From UBA9619 sp964630665 (GTDB taxonomy: Bacteria; Pseudomonadota; Gammaproteobacteria; Arenicellales; UBA868), in the NCBI GenBank assembly GCA_964630665.1, contig CAZVVN010000041.1, positions 1-27,563 of the forward strand: a stretch of DNA of 27,563 nt. The letters are read 5' to 3'. The position numbers and the translations under genes were made by a program. Below the pieces are notes generated by a model. It was given only the letters and a program-made list of their open reading frames with translations, ran no database searches and was not told the DNA's origin. Positions 1-8,135 of this stretch are shown in pieces (the stretch's first letter is position 1; each line of letters begins with the position of its first letter).

Positions 1-166
1 GATCTCATGGCACGCGGTGAGGCAGGACGCCAACGGGGCCAGTGAACATCCCCTGAATCCGATGCTTTTCTCATGGTCCCGACCATTGCTTTGTAAGTGA
101 ATTGATCTGAGGGCAGGCCGGTCTCTATAGGTGCTTGATCGTTTTAGACTGTTCTGGCCTTGTTGT

Positions 167-448
167 TTAAGACGCCGCCGGTTTGATCTCGATGATATCG
201 ATATCAGGACTCTTGTTGGTCTTCCTGAGATCTGGCACTTTGGCTTCACTGATCGCAGTAGCCTGGCTGACAAGGTCGGCGAACCAGTCTTTGTTCTTGC
301 GGTAAGTACGTTTCCACTGGGATAGAAACAGTTCCTCCGCCTCTTCTTCTGTTGCTGTCCACCGAGAAACACTGCCGGTCACTGTCGTCTCGGTATCACG
401 CTCGACAAGGTAGACTGTAAAGCGAATTTCCCATTCCTGAACATCCAT
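167..448 (-). CDS. Small hypothetical protein, 93 aa
   Basis: I do not recognise this protein. It is supported as a gene by a good ribosome-binding site (AGGAGA, six bases before the ATG) reading away from the first ABC operon, and by a sequence that looks like a soluble folded domain: a beta-like N-terminus (about residues 5-30), then a charged stretch rich in Glu, Lys and Trp (30-60). There is no signal peptide, membrane segment or cysteine pair. It is divergent from the binding-protein gene at 898 with about 450 bases between them. Nothing visible assigns a function. It could belong to an unrelated transcription unit that runs out of the window to the left. Confidence 0.55.
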   Translation of the reverse strand: MDVQEWEIRFTVYLVERDTETTVTGSVSRWTATEEEAEELFLSQWKRTYRKNKDWFADLVSQATAISEAKVPDLRKTNKSPDIDIIEIKPAAS

Positions 449-897
449 ACTTTATCTCCTGTGATGTGCTTCAGAGATCGCGGCTGCAGTGCTCTGAACG
501 TGGCAAACCCGCGAGCCGGTTCTTTTCACCAAATTTCAATAGATAATCTCACGACTATCGCTACTTGGCATACAGTACCATTATGGCCGCGCCGATATCA
601 GTTTTCGGGCTCAAGTTCGTGCCCGGTCAGCGGATGTCGTGTGCTATGGGGTGGTGCGCATCTATTCTGCCTATGAGACGCAGGTGGCATGTCACTCCGG
701 AAAATAGGTAATATATTACATCACCATCAAAAGTTTGGAGATTTCCATTCGATAGATATCGCAAACGTATCGCCAAGTCGTCTAAATAAAAGAAAACGAC
801 GTGTCGCGGCCAAACGGGCAGGGCATTATCCTGCTCAACCTGTTGATGAACTGAGACGCGTGTAATTAAATCACTAGAGAACATCGGAGAAGCTGAA
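449..897. other. Divergent intergenic region, no gene seen
   Basis: This 449-base gap separates the small minus-strand gene from the first ABC importer. It contains the minus-gene ribosome-binding site at the left end, a promoter-like element with an embedded palindrome around 689-719, and then about 170 bases of presumed 5' leader. The leader has one weak hairpin (GCAGG at 818-822 pairing with CCTGC at 830-834). No convincing reading frame with a start signal is present. Confidence 0.5.
689..719 (+). promoter_or_regulatory. Putative promoter with palindromic -10 region
   Basis: A TATATT box at 712-717 lies 17 bases after ATGTCA (689-694), a four-of-six match to the -35 consensus. The -10 is embedded in the perfect 12-base palindrome GTAATATATTAC (708-719). 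The same TAATATATTAC string occurs at the promoter of the second importer (11519-11529), so this may be an operator as well as a promoter. It would drive the binding-protein gene at 898 with a long leader. Confidence 0.4.
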
Positions 898-1920
898 ATG
901 AAAAAGCGAATCGCAGGTTGTTTGATTTCCGTCAGCAAGGCCATCCTGGGCGTTGCCGTAATTATGTTGAGTTGGACGACCGCCCATGCGGGGGACGTCA
1001 TCAACTGCGCCTATCCCTACTGGTTCGGATTTGCGCCCACACATGTTGCACAGAATCTCGGTTACTTTGAAGAAGAAGGTCTGGAGGTGACCTGGGTGTT
1101 CGAAAACGACCGAGCCAATGTTTATCCTGGGTTGCACGGTGGCGATATAGACTGCACGATGCGCACCATCGGTGAACACATGTCGAGACCATTGACCGCT
1201 GACTCCAATCTGGTTGTCATCGGTGTGATCGACGTATCCGTAGGGGCAGATGGTGTGATTGGTGCGCCTGGGATCAATTCTGTTACTGATTTGGTTGGAA
1301 AGGTGTTCGCAGGCGAGATCAATCACCCGGGAACTGTGATGACTGCTTATGCGCTGAAACAGGCGGGCCACAGTCTGAGCGATGTTGACCTGAGGCTTAT
1401 TGCAACGGATGACGGACAGGCTGTTTTTGAAGATCCTGAAGTCGCGGCTCTGGCAACATGGGAACCGATGATGAGCGAAATTGTCGCCAACACTTCCCGC
1501 AAAGGATCCAAGATCCTGCTGTCATCCAAAGACTTCAACGGTTTGATCACTGACGTGGTCATCGCCAACAAGTCCAGTTATGAGAATAATCGGGAAAAAT
1601 ATGCAAAGATGATGCGCGGAATTTACCGGGCGATTGATCTGTATAACTCTGACCCCGACAAATTCCTGAAGACGGCGGCCCCGACTTATGATGTCACGCC
1701 CGATATCATGAAAGGCGATCTTGGCGGCGTCTATTACACGACCTACGAAGACGCCTTGGAGTTCTTTGGTATTGGCGGCAGAAAGTCAAAACTCAAAGAG
1801 GTGGTTGACGGACTGACCGACATCAATATCGAGCTCGATCTGATGGATGCACCGATTGCCTATGAGGTTATGGTTGATCCGACGCTCACCGATGGTCTTT
1901 TTGATGGGCACAAACGTTAG
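898..1920 (+). CDS. ABC importer substrate-binding protein, NMT1/TauA-like
   Basis: Periplasmic binding protein of the NMT1/THI5-like (SBP_bac, TauA/SsuA/ThiY) superfamily, 340 aa, the usual length. A Sec signal peptide spans residues 1-31 (KKR, hydrophobic core, cleavage after AHA). The mature part opens with a YPYWFGFAP stretch followed by AQNLGYFEEEGLEV, the typical start of this fold in which the ligand-binding loop precedes an amphipathic helix. There is no lipobox cysteine, so the protein should be free in the periplasm. The ATG is preceded by GGAGA seven bases upstream. It heads an operon with a TauC-type permease and TauB-type ATPase. Families of this type take up sulfonates, nitrate, pyrimidine or thiamine precursors and other small organics; the ligand here cannot be read from the sequence. 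The following hairpin suggests it is made in excess over the membrane components. Confidence 0.85.
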   Translation: MKKRIAGCLISVSKAILGVAVIMLSWTTAHAGDVINCAYPYWFGFAPTHVAQNLGYFEEEGLEVTWVFENDRANVYPGLHGGDIDCTMRTIGEHMSRPLTADSNLVVIGVIDVSVGADGVIGAPGINSVTDLVGKVFAGEINHPGTVMTAYALKQAGHSLSDVDLRLIATDDGQAVFEDPEVAALATWEPMMSEIVANTSRKGSKILLSSKDFNGLITDVVIANKSSYENNREKYAKMMRGIYRAIDLYNSDPDKFLKTAAPTYDVTPDIMKGDLGGVYYTTYEDALEFFGIGGRKSKLKEVVDGLTDINIELDLMDAPIAYEVMVDPTLTDGLFDGHKR

Positions 1921-1947
1921 AAAAACACGAGGCTTGTGGTAAACCCG

Positions 1948-1986
1948 AACCGGGTGGCTTGAAACAGCCGCCCGGTTTGTTGTTTT
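1948..1986 (+). terminator. Hairpin with T-rich tail after binding-protein gene
   Basis: A 12-base-pair stem (arms 1948-1959 and 1966-1977, one G-T pair, loop TGAAAC) is followed by TGTTGTTTT. It starts 27 bases after the stop codon of the binding-protein gene and lies before the permease. It may be a partial terminator or an mRNA 3'-end stabiliser that sets the ratio of binding protein to membrane subunits. Confidence 0.7.
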
Positions 1987-2012
1987 GAGCCCCGCTCAGA
2001 GAAAAAAGTAAA

Positions 2013-2798
2013 TTGAAGAATCACTGGCTTTTTGCCTACCGGGGAAAGAGCAGTACACGTGCTGATGTTGTTCTGGCCATCCTTGCATTTGTTGGCCTGA
2101 TCGGATTCTGGTATTCAGCAGCCGAGTTGGAATTTGTGTCCCAGAGGTTCCTGCCGACTCCGTGGAAAGTCCTGATGGCGCTGTACACCATGCTGGTTGA
2201 GCATAATTTTCTGGAGGATATCTGGATCAGTGTTGCCCGGGTGTGGGGCGCTTTTCTCATGTCGGCAGTCATGGCCATTCCTATCGGGATCTGGATGTCC
2301 AGTTACAGGATCGTCGGTACGCTCACAGAACCGATCGTTGACTTTATTCGTTACCTGCCAGTGCCGGCGCTCGTGCCGCTGCTGATCATCTGGTTTGGCA
2401 TCGGTGAAAGCTCCAAGTTAGCGGTGCTCTGGATGGGGACGTTTTTCCAGCTGGTCCTGCTCATCGGGGACGATACCAAGAGGGTGCCTAAGGAGTTCAT
2501 CGAAACCGGATTTACGGTTGGTGCTCGACCTAGGCAAATCACCTGGCACATCGTGTTCCGGTCCATGTTGCCTAATATTGTCGATAACCTGCGTATTACC
2601 CTGGGCTGGTGCTGGACCTATATCATCATTGCGGAGATCGTCGCGTCAAACGCCGGGATCGGTCATGCTATCTGGTCTGCCAGACGGTTCGTAAAAACGC
2701 CGGAAGTCATGGCGGGAATACTCACCGTTGGCGTCATCGGGTTGCTGACCGATCAACTGATCCGGTACGCCCACCGTCGCTGGTTCCGTTACCTTTAA
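2013..2798 (+). CDS. ABC importer permease, TauC/SsuC-like
   Basis: Integral membrane subunit of the importer, 261 aa, binding-protein-dependent transport family (BPD_transp_1). Hydrophobic segments appear near residues 20-40, 70-95, 105-130, 135-150, 190-210 and 235-255. The cytoplasmic EAA loop that docks on the ATPase is visible around residues 160-190 (EFIETGFTVGARPRQITWHI, then LPNIVDNLRITLG). The start used is a TTG at 2013 with only a weak purine stretch (AGAGAAAAAAG) before it. The next in-frame ATG lies about 50 codons later and would remove the first membrane segment, so TTG is preferred. The weak start, placed after a hairpin, fits low expression relative to the binding protein. 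Confidence 0.85.
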   Translation: MKNHWLFAYRGKSSTRADVVLAILAFVGLIGFWYSAAELEFVSQRFLPTPWKVLMALYTMLVEHNFLEDIWISVARVWGAFLMSAVMAIPIGIWMSSYRIVGTLTEPIVDFIRYLPVPALVPLLIIWFGIGESSKLAVLWMGTFFQLVLLIGDDTKRVPKEFIETGFTVGARPRQITWHIVFRSMLPNIVDNLRITLGWCWTYIIIAEIVASNAGIGHAIWSARRFVKTPEVMAGILTVGVIGLLTDQLIRYAHRRWFRYL

Positions 2799-2807
2799 GG
2801 CCGACTC

Positions 2808-3650
2808 ATGGAACAGCGTGAACCCTTCCTGAAGCTGAACGGGATAAGAAAATCGTTTGTCTCGGACGACGGTGAATTGACGCCCGTAATCGACGGCGTG
2901 ACCATGGAGATATCTGCAGGAGAGTTTGTGGTGTTCCTCGGCCCGTCCGGTTGTGGCAAAACGACATTGATGCGAATAGTCGGTGGTCTGGAGACCTGTG
3001 AATCTGGAGAGGTTCTTCTTGGGGGTGAGAAGGTGACTGGGCCTGATCGGAAAAAGGGAATGGTGTTTCAGGCGTACACGTCGTTTCCCTGGCTGACTGT
3101 ACAGGCGAACGTTCGTTTTGGCACCCGCTACAGAAACGATATCGACAAGAAAACCAAGGAAGAAGTTGCAGATCATTACCTGCAACTGGTCGGGCTCAAT
3201 GATTTTTCACACTATTACGTCAATAGGATTTCCGGGGGTATGCGGCAACGTGTTGCAATTGCTAGAACTCTGGCTGCCGACCCGGATGTCCTGCTGATGG
3301 ATGAGCCGTTCGGGGCGTTGGATGCACAGACCCGGGAGTTTCTTCAGGGTCAGTTGCTGGAGATAAACCGGAGGGAACGAAAGACTACGATATTCGTCAC
3401 CCATGACGTCGACGAGTCGATCGTCCTGGCAGACCGGATTTTCATGTTTTCCGCGAGGCCCGCGGGTGTGATAGAGATCATTGAGGTCTCCCAGCACATT
3501 GCTGCCGATCGGGATATTTCCGTAAAGGAGACGCAGTCGTTCTTTGAGTTGCGCAATCATATTCGAGATCTGATGCGTAACGAGGCGAACCGCACTCGGG
3601 AGTTGGCGGAAATGGACATCATTCAGGGTGTCGAAGGAGGTCGCGTATGA
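2808..3650 (+). CDS. ABC importer ATPase, TauB/SsuB-like
   Basis: Nucleotide-binding subunit, 280 aa, slightly long for the family because of a C-terminal extension after about residue 225. Walker A is GPSGCGKT (45-52), the Q-loop Gln is at 88, the signature SGGMRQ is at 142-147, Walker B VLLMDEP is at 161-167, the D-loop follows at GALD, and the switch His is at 199 (VTHDVDE). All catalytic positions are present. It begins nine bases after the permease stop and ends in a four-base ATGA overlap with the next gene, an SDR dehydrogenase, which argues for translational coupling of transporter and enzyme. The closest known types are sulfonate, taurine and nitrate importers; the substrate is not determined. 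Confidence 0.9.
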   Translation: MEQREPFLKLNGIRKSFVSDDGELTPVIDGVTMEISAGEFVVFLGPSGCGKTTLMRIVGGLETCESGEVLLGGEKVTGPDRKKGMVFQAYTSFPWLTVQANVRFGTRYRNDIDKKTKEEVADHYLQLVGLNDFSHYYVNRISGGMRQRVAIARTLAADPDVLLMDEPFGALDAQTREFLQGQLLEINRRERKTTIFVTHDVDESIVLADRIFMFSARPAGVIEIIEVSQHIAADRDISVKETQSFFELRNHIRDLMRNEANRTRELAEMDIIQGVEGGRV

Positions 3651-4429
3651 AGGTCAACGGTTTTGACTTTTCCAGCAAAAAGGTGCTGATTACCGGTGCG
3701 AGCCGTGGCATAGGACTTGGTGTTGCCCGTGGATTCGCCAATGCCCACGCAGATCTTTCAATTATTGGTACAAACGACAAGGTCCATGAAACCGCGGACA
3801 TGCTGTCTGGGGAGACAGGTAACGTGGTTGAAGGCATTGTTTGTGATATCGCAGACAGGAACGCGGTGTCCAGAACGGTCGGCCAACTCGGCGCGATCGA
3901 CGTCCTGGTCAATAATGCGGGATATGAACGTCTCACACCGATTCTGCAAGATGGCAGTGAAGTCGAAGACGTATTTCGGCGTATTGTTGATGTCAATATT
4001 CTTGGGACCTATTACGTCACCAGAGAGGCCGTTCAAAAAATGGGTGCTGGCTCTCGTATCGTGATCACCGCTTCCGTTTGGGGCAAGACCGGTATGGGCG
4101 GGTTCAGTGCCTACTGTGCAACCAAGCATGCAAATATAGGATTCATGCGGGCTTTGGCAGATGAACTGGGACCCCGCGGAATTACAGTGAACGCTGTGTG
4201 CCCGGGGTGGGTCAAAACCGATGCGGCGATGCGTTCGCTTTCGATCATGGCGGACAATGAAAATCGCAACGAGGAAGATTGCCTTACAGACATACTGTCT
4301 GCCCAGGCGATCAGCGGACTGATGGAGCCGAACGACATGGCGTCGACCTATTTGTTCCTGGCATCAGACCATGCAAGTAATATTACCGGGCAGGCACTTA
4401 GTGTCGATCGCGGTGAGCTATTGGCCTGA
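3647..4429 (+). CDS. SDR-family oxidoreductase
   Basis: Classical short-chain dehydrogenase/reductase, 260 aa. The nucleotide-binding TGASRGIG motif is at 16-23, NNAG at 89-92, the structural Asn at 117, and the catalytic Ser143, Tyr156 and Lys160 (YCATK) are all in place. The PG motif (CPGWVKTD) follows at about 185-192. There is no signal peptide, so it acts in the cytoplasm. The residue after the second beta strand is Gly-Thr rather than Asp, so the sequence does not clearly indicate NAD over NADP. The start codon overlaps the ATPase stop (ATGA), placing it in the transporter operon; it probably oxidises or reduces the imported compound or an early product. The exact substrate cannot be inferred. 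Confidence 0.85.
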   Translation: MKVNGFDFSSKKVLITGASRGIGLGVARGFANAHADLSIIGTNDKVHETADMLSGETGNVVEGIVCDIADRNAVSRTVGQLGAIDVLVNNAGYERLTPILQDGSEVEDVFRRIVDVNILGTYYVTREAVQKMGAGSRIVITASVWGKTGMGGFSAYCATKHANIGFMRALADELGPRGITVNAVCPGWVKTDAAMRSLSIMADNENRNEEDCLTDILSAQAISGLMEPNDMASTYLFLASDHASNITGQALSVDRGELLA

Positions 4430-4580
4430 GGTGGGTTTGTTGCATAGTGTTGCGGTGCGTATTCATTTAATTTGAGTTGCTCAAGGATTTGCCAATGGTC
4501 CGCACTCACTGTACTTGGGCGGCTGGCCCGCGTCCGGTCTTGCCCTTGAAATCAGATAGATCACTTTCGGTGATTGGAGG

Positions 4581-5324
4581 ATGACCTCACTGTCCGGAAG
4601 CTGCACGATTGTCACCGGTGCATCCCGAGGTATTGGCGAGGCTATCGCAGTCGCCATGGCAAAGGCCGGCGCCAGGGTTGCCTTGGTGGCCGATTCGGAT
4701 TCGAGCGAAGTGTGCGAGTCTATTACCCGAGCCGGTGGGGATGCCAAATCATACGTGGCAGACGTGTCAGATCAGGATCAGGTCAACAAGCTTTTCAAAG
4801 ATGTGTTGCGCGACTTCAACAGTTTAAATGTTCTAGTCAACAATGCGGGTGTACAGCTTGAAAGACCACTGCTGGAGACAGACGTTTCAGATTTTGAGTG
4901 GGTGATGGGCACTAACGCCCGGGGCACGTTTCTGATGGGCAGGGAGGGGATCCGGCATATGGTGAAACAAGGGTCGGGCGGTCGAGTCATCAATATCGCG
5001 TCAGATCTGGCCTATATTGGCCGGGAGCAGTTTTCGGTTTACTGCGCGTCCAAGGCAGCCGTGCTCTCCCTGACTAAGTCCTGGGCGAGGGAATTTGCCC
5101 CGGATATCCTGGTCAACAGTATCTGTCCAGGTCCGATAGACACCGACATGCTCAACCTCGAGAACATGAGCCCGGAATGGCGTGCTAAGGAATCAGATAT
5201 CCCTCTGAAACGCATCGGTCAGCCCGAAGAGATTTCAGAACTCGCCGTATTTCTCGCAGGACCCGGATCGACCTTTATCACCGGACAGGGTATCGGTGTA
5301 AATGGCGGCAGTGTCATGCCCTGA
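4581..5324 (+). CDS. SDR-family oxidoreductase (second)
   Basis: Classical SDR of 247 aa, FabG-like in length. TGASRGIG is at 12-19, NNAG at 87-90, Asn112, Ser141, Tyr154 and Lys158 (YCASK) are present, and the PG motif CPGPIDTDM is near 182-190. An Asp (ADSD) ends the second beta strand at about 38, a feature usually linked to NAD preference. GGAGG abuts the ATG directly, which is unusual; a weaker GGTGA lies seven bases upstream. No earlier in-frame start exists, because a stop is at 4557. It follows the first SDR after 151 bases with no clear terminator, so it may share its transcript. Two SDRs of different sequence beside one transporter suggest two oxidation steps or two stereoisomers of a substrate (inference). 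Confidence 0.85.
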   Translation: MTSLSGSCTIVTGASRGIGEAIAVAMAKAGARVALVADSDSSEVCESITRAGGDAKSYVADVSDQDQVNKLFKDVLRDFNSLNVLVNNAGVQLERPLLETDVSDFEWVMGTNARGTFLMGREGIRHMVKQGSGGRVINIASDLAYIGREQFSVYCASKAAVLSLTKSWAREFAPDILVNSICPGPIDTDMLNLENMSPEWRAKESDIPLKRIGQPEEISELAVFLAGPGSTFITGQGIGVNGGSVMP

Positions 5325-5362
5325 AGCCGGTGGCACGACTGGGATCTGTTCGACAGGATGTC

Positions 5363-6310
5363 CTACAGGCCCAGAATATTAACGGCGTTGGCGCCGACGA
5401 TTCGTTCCTTCTCCTCCATTGACAGAAGCGGCAGGCTGAATACGCGGTCAATCGAGTGATCCAGGTCATACCAGGGAAAATCCGAGCCCATCATGACGCG
5501 GTCGGGACCGATGTCCACAATCATCTGGGCCAGTTGCTGATCGCTGGGACCGTTGCTACTGCGGGTCCATTCGATGATCTCGCAGCAGTCGAAGTAGGCA
5601 TTGTCGAATGTTTCGGCAATCTCGAGTGTCTGGTTCCAGCTGCCACCACCGAGATGTGCGACAACCATGTGAATCTGGGGAAAGGAGCGGAGCATCTTCG
5701 CAAAAGCCCGAGGTTCGGCGAATCCCTTATTGTCCCGGTCGGGTCCGGAGTGGGCGATGATCGGAACCCCGAGTTCCTGGCAGACCTCATAAGTGGACCA
5801 AAGGCGCTCGTCGGACATGTCAAATCCCTGAAAGGCACCGTGTAGTTTGACCCCGGCGGCAGCGTGATTTTCGATCATATCCCGGACATGTCGTGCGCAC
5901 AGTGGTCCTGGCAGTGCATTGACATCAGCCGCGACGAAGGGCACCAGTCCCGGGTTCTGTATCGCGGTATCGCAGTTCCAGCGATTAAACGAGATGATTT
6001 CTTCTCTAATGCCCGCATCGATGTCAGCCAGGTGCCGATCCCGTTCGCTTTCGGTCAACTTGTCCGGAAGCGCCTCGACTGCGATCTGCCGGTTGACCTG
6101 GGCTGAAAACAGATTGACAACAACTGCTTTGGAAATACCGGTCGCTTCCATCTGGACCAGCAGTTCATCGACAGTTCCGACGCAGTCTGTCTCGTGAACA
6201 TCGGTCTGATCACCGTATTCCCAGACCTGGTAGCCTGTTTTTTCTCTGTGTCCTTCTTCCTGGGTTCGGTAGAGATGGACGTGGGCGTCAATAAGAATGA
6301 AATCTGCCAT
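5363..6310 (-). CDS. Amidohydrolase, metal-dependent TIM-barrel family
   Basis: Amidohydrolase-2 family protein (PF04909-like), 315 aa, a usual length. The metal-binding HxH is at His10-Val-His12, a Lys in KLHG at 155, His187 (IIAHSG), His219 (VAHLGG) and Asp277 (GSDFPW) complete the expected active site. There is no signal peptide, so it is cytoplasmic. Relatives hydrolyse lactones or C-N bonds or decarboxylate aromatic acids; which applies is unknown. It is convergent with the second SDR (38 bases between stops) and divergent from the LysA-like gene. The ATG has no strong Shine-Dalgarno. It is the only sizeable gene on the minus strand here. Confidence 0.8.
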   Translation of the reverse strand: MADFILIDAHVHLYRTQEEGHREKTGYQVWEYGDQTDVHETDCVGTVDELLVQMEATGISKAVVVNLFSAQVNRQIAVEALPDKLTESERDRHLADIDAGIREEIISFNRWNCDTAIQNPGLVPFVAADVNALPGPLCARHVRDMIENHAAAGVKLHGAFQGFDMSDERLWSTYEVCQELGVPIIAHSGPDRDNKGFAEPRAFAKMLRSFPQIHMVVAHLGGGSWNQTLEIAETFDNAYFDCCEIIEWTRSSNGPSDQQLAQMIVDIGPDRVMMGSDFPWYDLDHSIDRVFSLPLLSMEEKERIVGANAVNILGL

Positions 6311-6357
6311 AAATAGTCAGTAATTCTTTAACGGGGCGAGTGGCCGAAATATGATAA

Positions 6358-6377
6358 CCGATATCGGGAGAACGTTC
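6358..6377. promoter_or_regulatory. Two adjacent palindromes in a divergent promoter region
   Basis: CCGATATCGG (6358-6367) and GAACGTTC (6370-6377) are two perfect palindromes two bases apart, in the 222-base gap between the divergent amidohydrolase and LysA-like genes. They could be binding sites for a dimeric regulator. There is no regulator gene nearby to support this, and short palindromes can arise by chance. Confidence 0.25.
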
Positions 6378-6532
6378 AGAGTTCCTGCAGTAACATAAGG
6401 TATCGCCGACGGGTCGCACAATAGTTGTTGCCATCGATTTTCCGTGCTTGTGGGATGCGTGTCGTGCTGGATATCTACCGCGATTTATGACTAAACTGTA
6501 ATGAAGATTCCGGACTCACGAGACTTTGTCTG

Positions 6533-7996
6533 ATGAATTTCGAGGCCCAGACGCCAAAAACCGTACTTGAGAGAGTCTGTACATCATCGGATTGCCTGTC
6601 AGTCAATGCGGGCGGTGAACTTCTGATCGAGGGTTGCGCAGCTCCTGATCTGGTTTCGCAATTCGGTTCACCGTTATTCGTGCTCTCTGACAGTACCCTT
6701 CGCCAGAATGTGCGGCGAATACAAGGGGCTTTTGAGCAAAACTGGGCGGGCCGTGTCAACGTCATGTACGCGATCAAATGCAATCCGAACTTCGCTGTTC
6801 GGGCGGTCGTTTATGAGGAAGGCGCTGGTGGTGACTGCTTTGGTATAGGAGAGCTTGAGGCCACATTCGCCGGCGGGGCCGATCCAGACAAAATCGCCCT
6901 GAATGGCTCGAACAAAAATGACCAAGTGATCGCACGAGCGATTGAACTTGGGATCACCATCAATATGGATTCTGAGTCCGAGGCAGGGCAGGTCGAGTCT
7001 GTTGCGGCCTCCTTGTCACGATCTGCCCGCGTGAACATTCGCCTGAAAATTGTCCCACCGGAGTATCAGGATTATCAGAGCGATCTGATGAATTTCAAAG
7101 GTGATTTTCGGGACGAACTGAAGCGCCTTAAATGGGGTGTGAACGAGGAGACAGCTTGCAGGATTCTCAAAAACCGCTCCAGCTATCCGCATCTAGAATT
7201 TACGGGTTTTCACACCCACCTGGGAAGGCTCTCGCAGAAGGTCGAGGATCGCGCTGCGTATGACCGGGAGTTTGGACGGGTAGTGGGTAACCTGTTTGTT
7301 CATACCGGGTTTGTACCCGGGGTGATCGACCTGGGTGGCGGGTGGCCTCGCGAGCGAGATCCAGAATCGGGGCGAATGGAGCCAAACCCTCACTCCATAG
7401 AAGAGTATGCAGAAGCCGCCTGTCGTGCTCTAGCGAGTGAATTCGATAAAGTGGGTATGCCGCTTCCTGACCTTTGGTTGGAACCTGGCCGTTACATTGC
7501 AGGCAACGCGGGCGTTTTGCTGACAACCGTTGAAACGATCAAAACGGAAGACGGCCATCACTGGTTTTATGCTGACGCGAGCACAAACATCATGCCGTTG
7601 CTGGGTGCGGCTATCGAAGGCACACACAATCATATTCTGGCTGCAACACGGATGCATGAACCCATAGTGCTCAAAGCCGACGTCGTCGGCCCGCTGTGCA
7701 TACCCAGTGTTTTGCGCTCTGACTGTCCTCTTCCCGATCTAGATAACGGAGACCTCATCGTCATCCTTGATGCAGGTATGTACGCCGAATCGGATTCGCA
7801 TCAGCTAAACTGGATCCCACGGCCGGCCACTGTGATGGTTAACAGGAAAGAGGTCGGCCTGGTCCGTGCCGCGGAGACACTTGACAGTATTTTTGCCACC
7901 CAGAGACTACCTCAGTGGCTGCAGGGCGGATCGGTACCGCCATCACGGTTCAGGCAAAGAGCCATCGAGGGCGATCGGGAACTGCCCGCGGGCTGA
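6533..7996 (+). CDS. PLP-dependent decarboxylase, LysA-like (group IV)
   Basis: Alanine-racemase-fold PLP enzyme of the diaminopimelate/ornithine/arginine decarboxylase group, 487 aa, longer than typical LysA (about 420). The PLP lysine is Lys82 in YAIKCNPN; other hallmarks are FHTHLG (226-231), GGGW (268-271), EPGR (317-320) and DAGMY (413-417). Cys389, contributed across the dimer in LysA, is present, but the acidic or Ser-x-Asp part that normally follows is replaced by CIPSV, so the substrate is probably not ordinary diaminopimelate. The N-terminal 40 residues and the C-terminal 25 look like extensions. No strong Shine-Dalgarno precedes the ATG, and no alternative start exists in the open stretch upstream. 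It precedes a class III aminotransferase, which suggests amine or amino acid metabolism. Confidence 0.8.
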   Translation: MNFEAQTPKTVLERVCTSSDCLSVNAGGELLIEGCAAPDLVSQFGSPLFVLSDSTLRQNVRRIQGAFEQNWAGRVNVMYAIKCNPNFAVRAVVYEEGAGGDCFGIGELEATFAGGADPDKIALNGSNKNDQVIARAIELGITINMDSESEAGQVESVAASLSRSARVNIRLKIVPPEYQDYQSDLMNFKGDFRDELKRLKWGVNEETACRILKNRSSYPHLEFTGFHTHLGRLSQKVEDRAAYDREFGRVVGNLFVHTGFVPGVIDLGGGWPRERDPESGRMEPNPHSIEEYAEAACRALASEFDKVGMPLPDLWLEPGRYIAGNAGVLLTTVETIKTEDGHHWFYADASTNIMPLLGAAIEGTHNHILAATRMHEPIVLKADVVGPLCIPSVLRSDCPLPDLDNGDLIVILDAGMYAESDSHQLNWIPRPATVMVNRKEVGLVRAAETLDSIFATQRLPQWLQGGSVPPSRFRQRAIEGDRELPAG

Positions 7997-8082
7997 CGTA
8001 GTTTCTCCTGTTGTCGGCGCCTAGTAGACAGAATTGGAGTGGGCAGGCGAACAACGGTGGTAAATAGATTAAATGAATGACA

Positions 8083-8115
8083 GACCGGTCGTATCAACTG
8101 ATGACTGTAGGTCAT
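8083..8115. promoter_or_regulatory. Dyads upstream of the class III aminotransferase
   Basis: GACCGGTC (8083-8090) and the inverted repeat ATGAC-N5-GTCAT (8101-8115) lie 20 to 50 bases before the aminotransferase start. They may be operator sites or a small leader hairpin. No clear -35/-10 pair could be assigned around them. Confidence 0.25.
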
Positions 8116-8135
8116 ACAACAAGAAGAGGATCTGA

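Noticed and set aside
2..100. Open frame at the left edge that might be the C-terminus of a gene
   Set aside because: Only about 32 codons, unrecognisable, and not distinguishable from chance.
818..834. GCAGG/CCTGC hairpin as a terminator
   Set aside because: Only five base pairs with a seven-base loop and no T tract; too weak.
720..897. Possible TPP riboswitch before the NMT1/THI5-like gene
   Set aside because: A CTGAGA is present at 851-856, but the other conserved thi-box parts and the required stems are absent.
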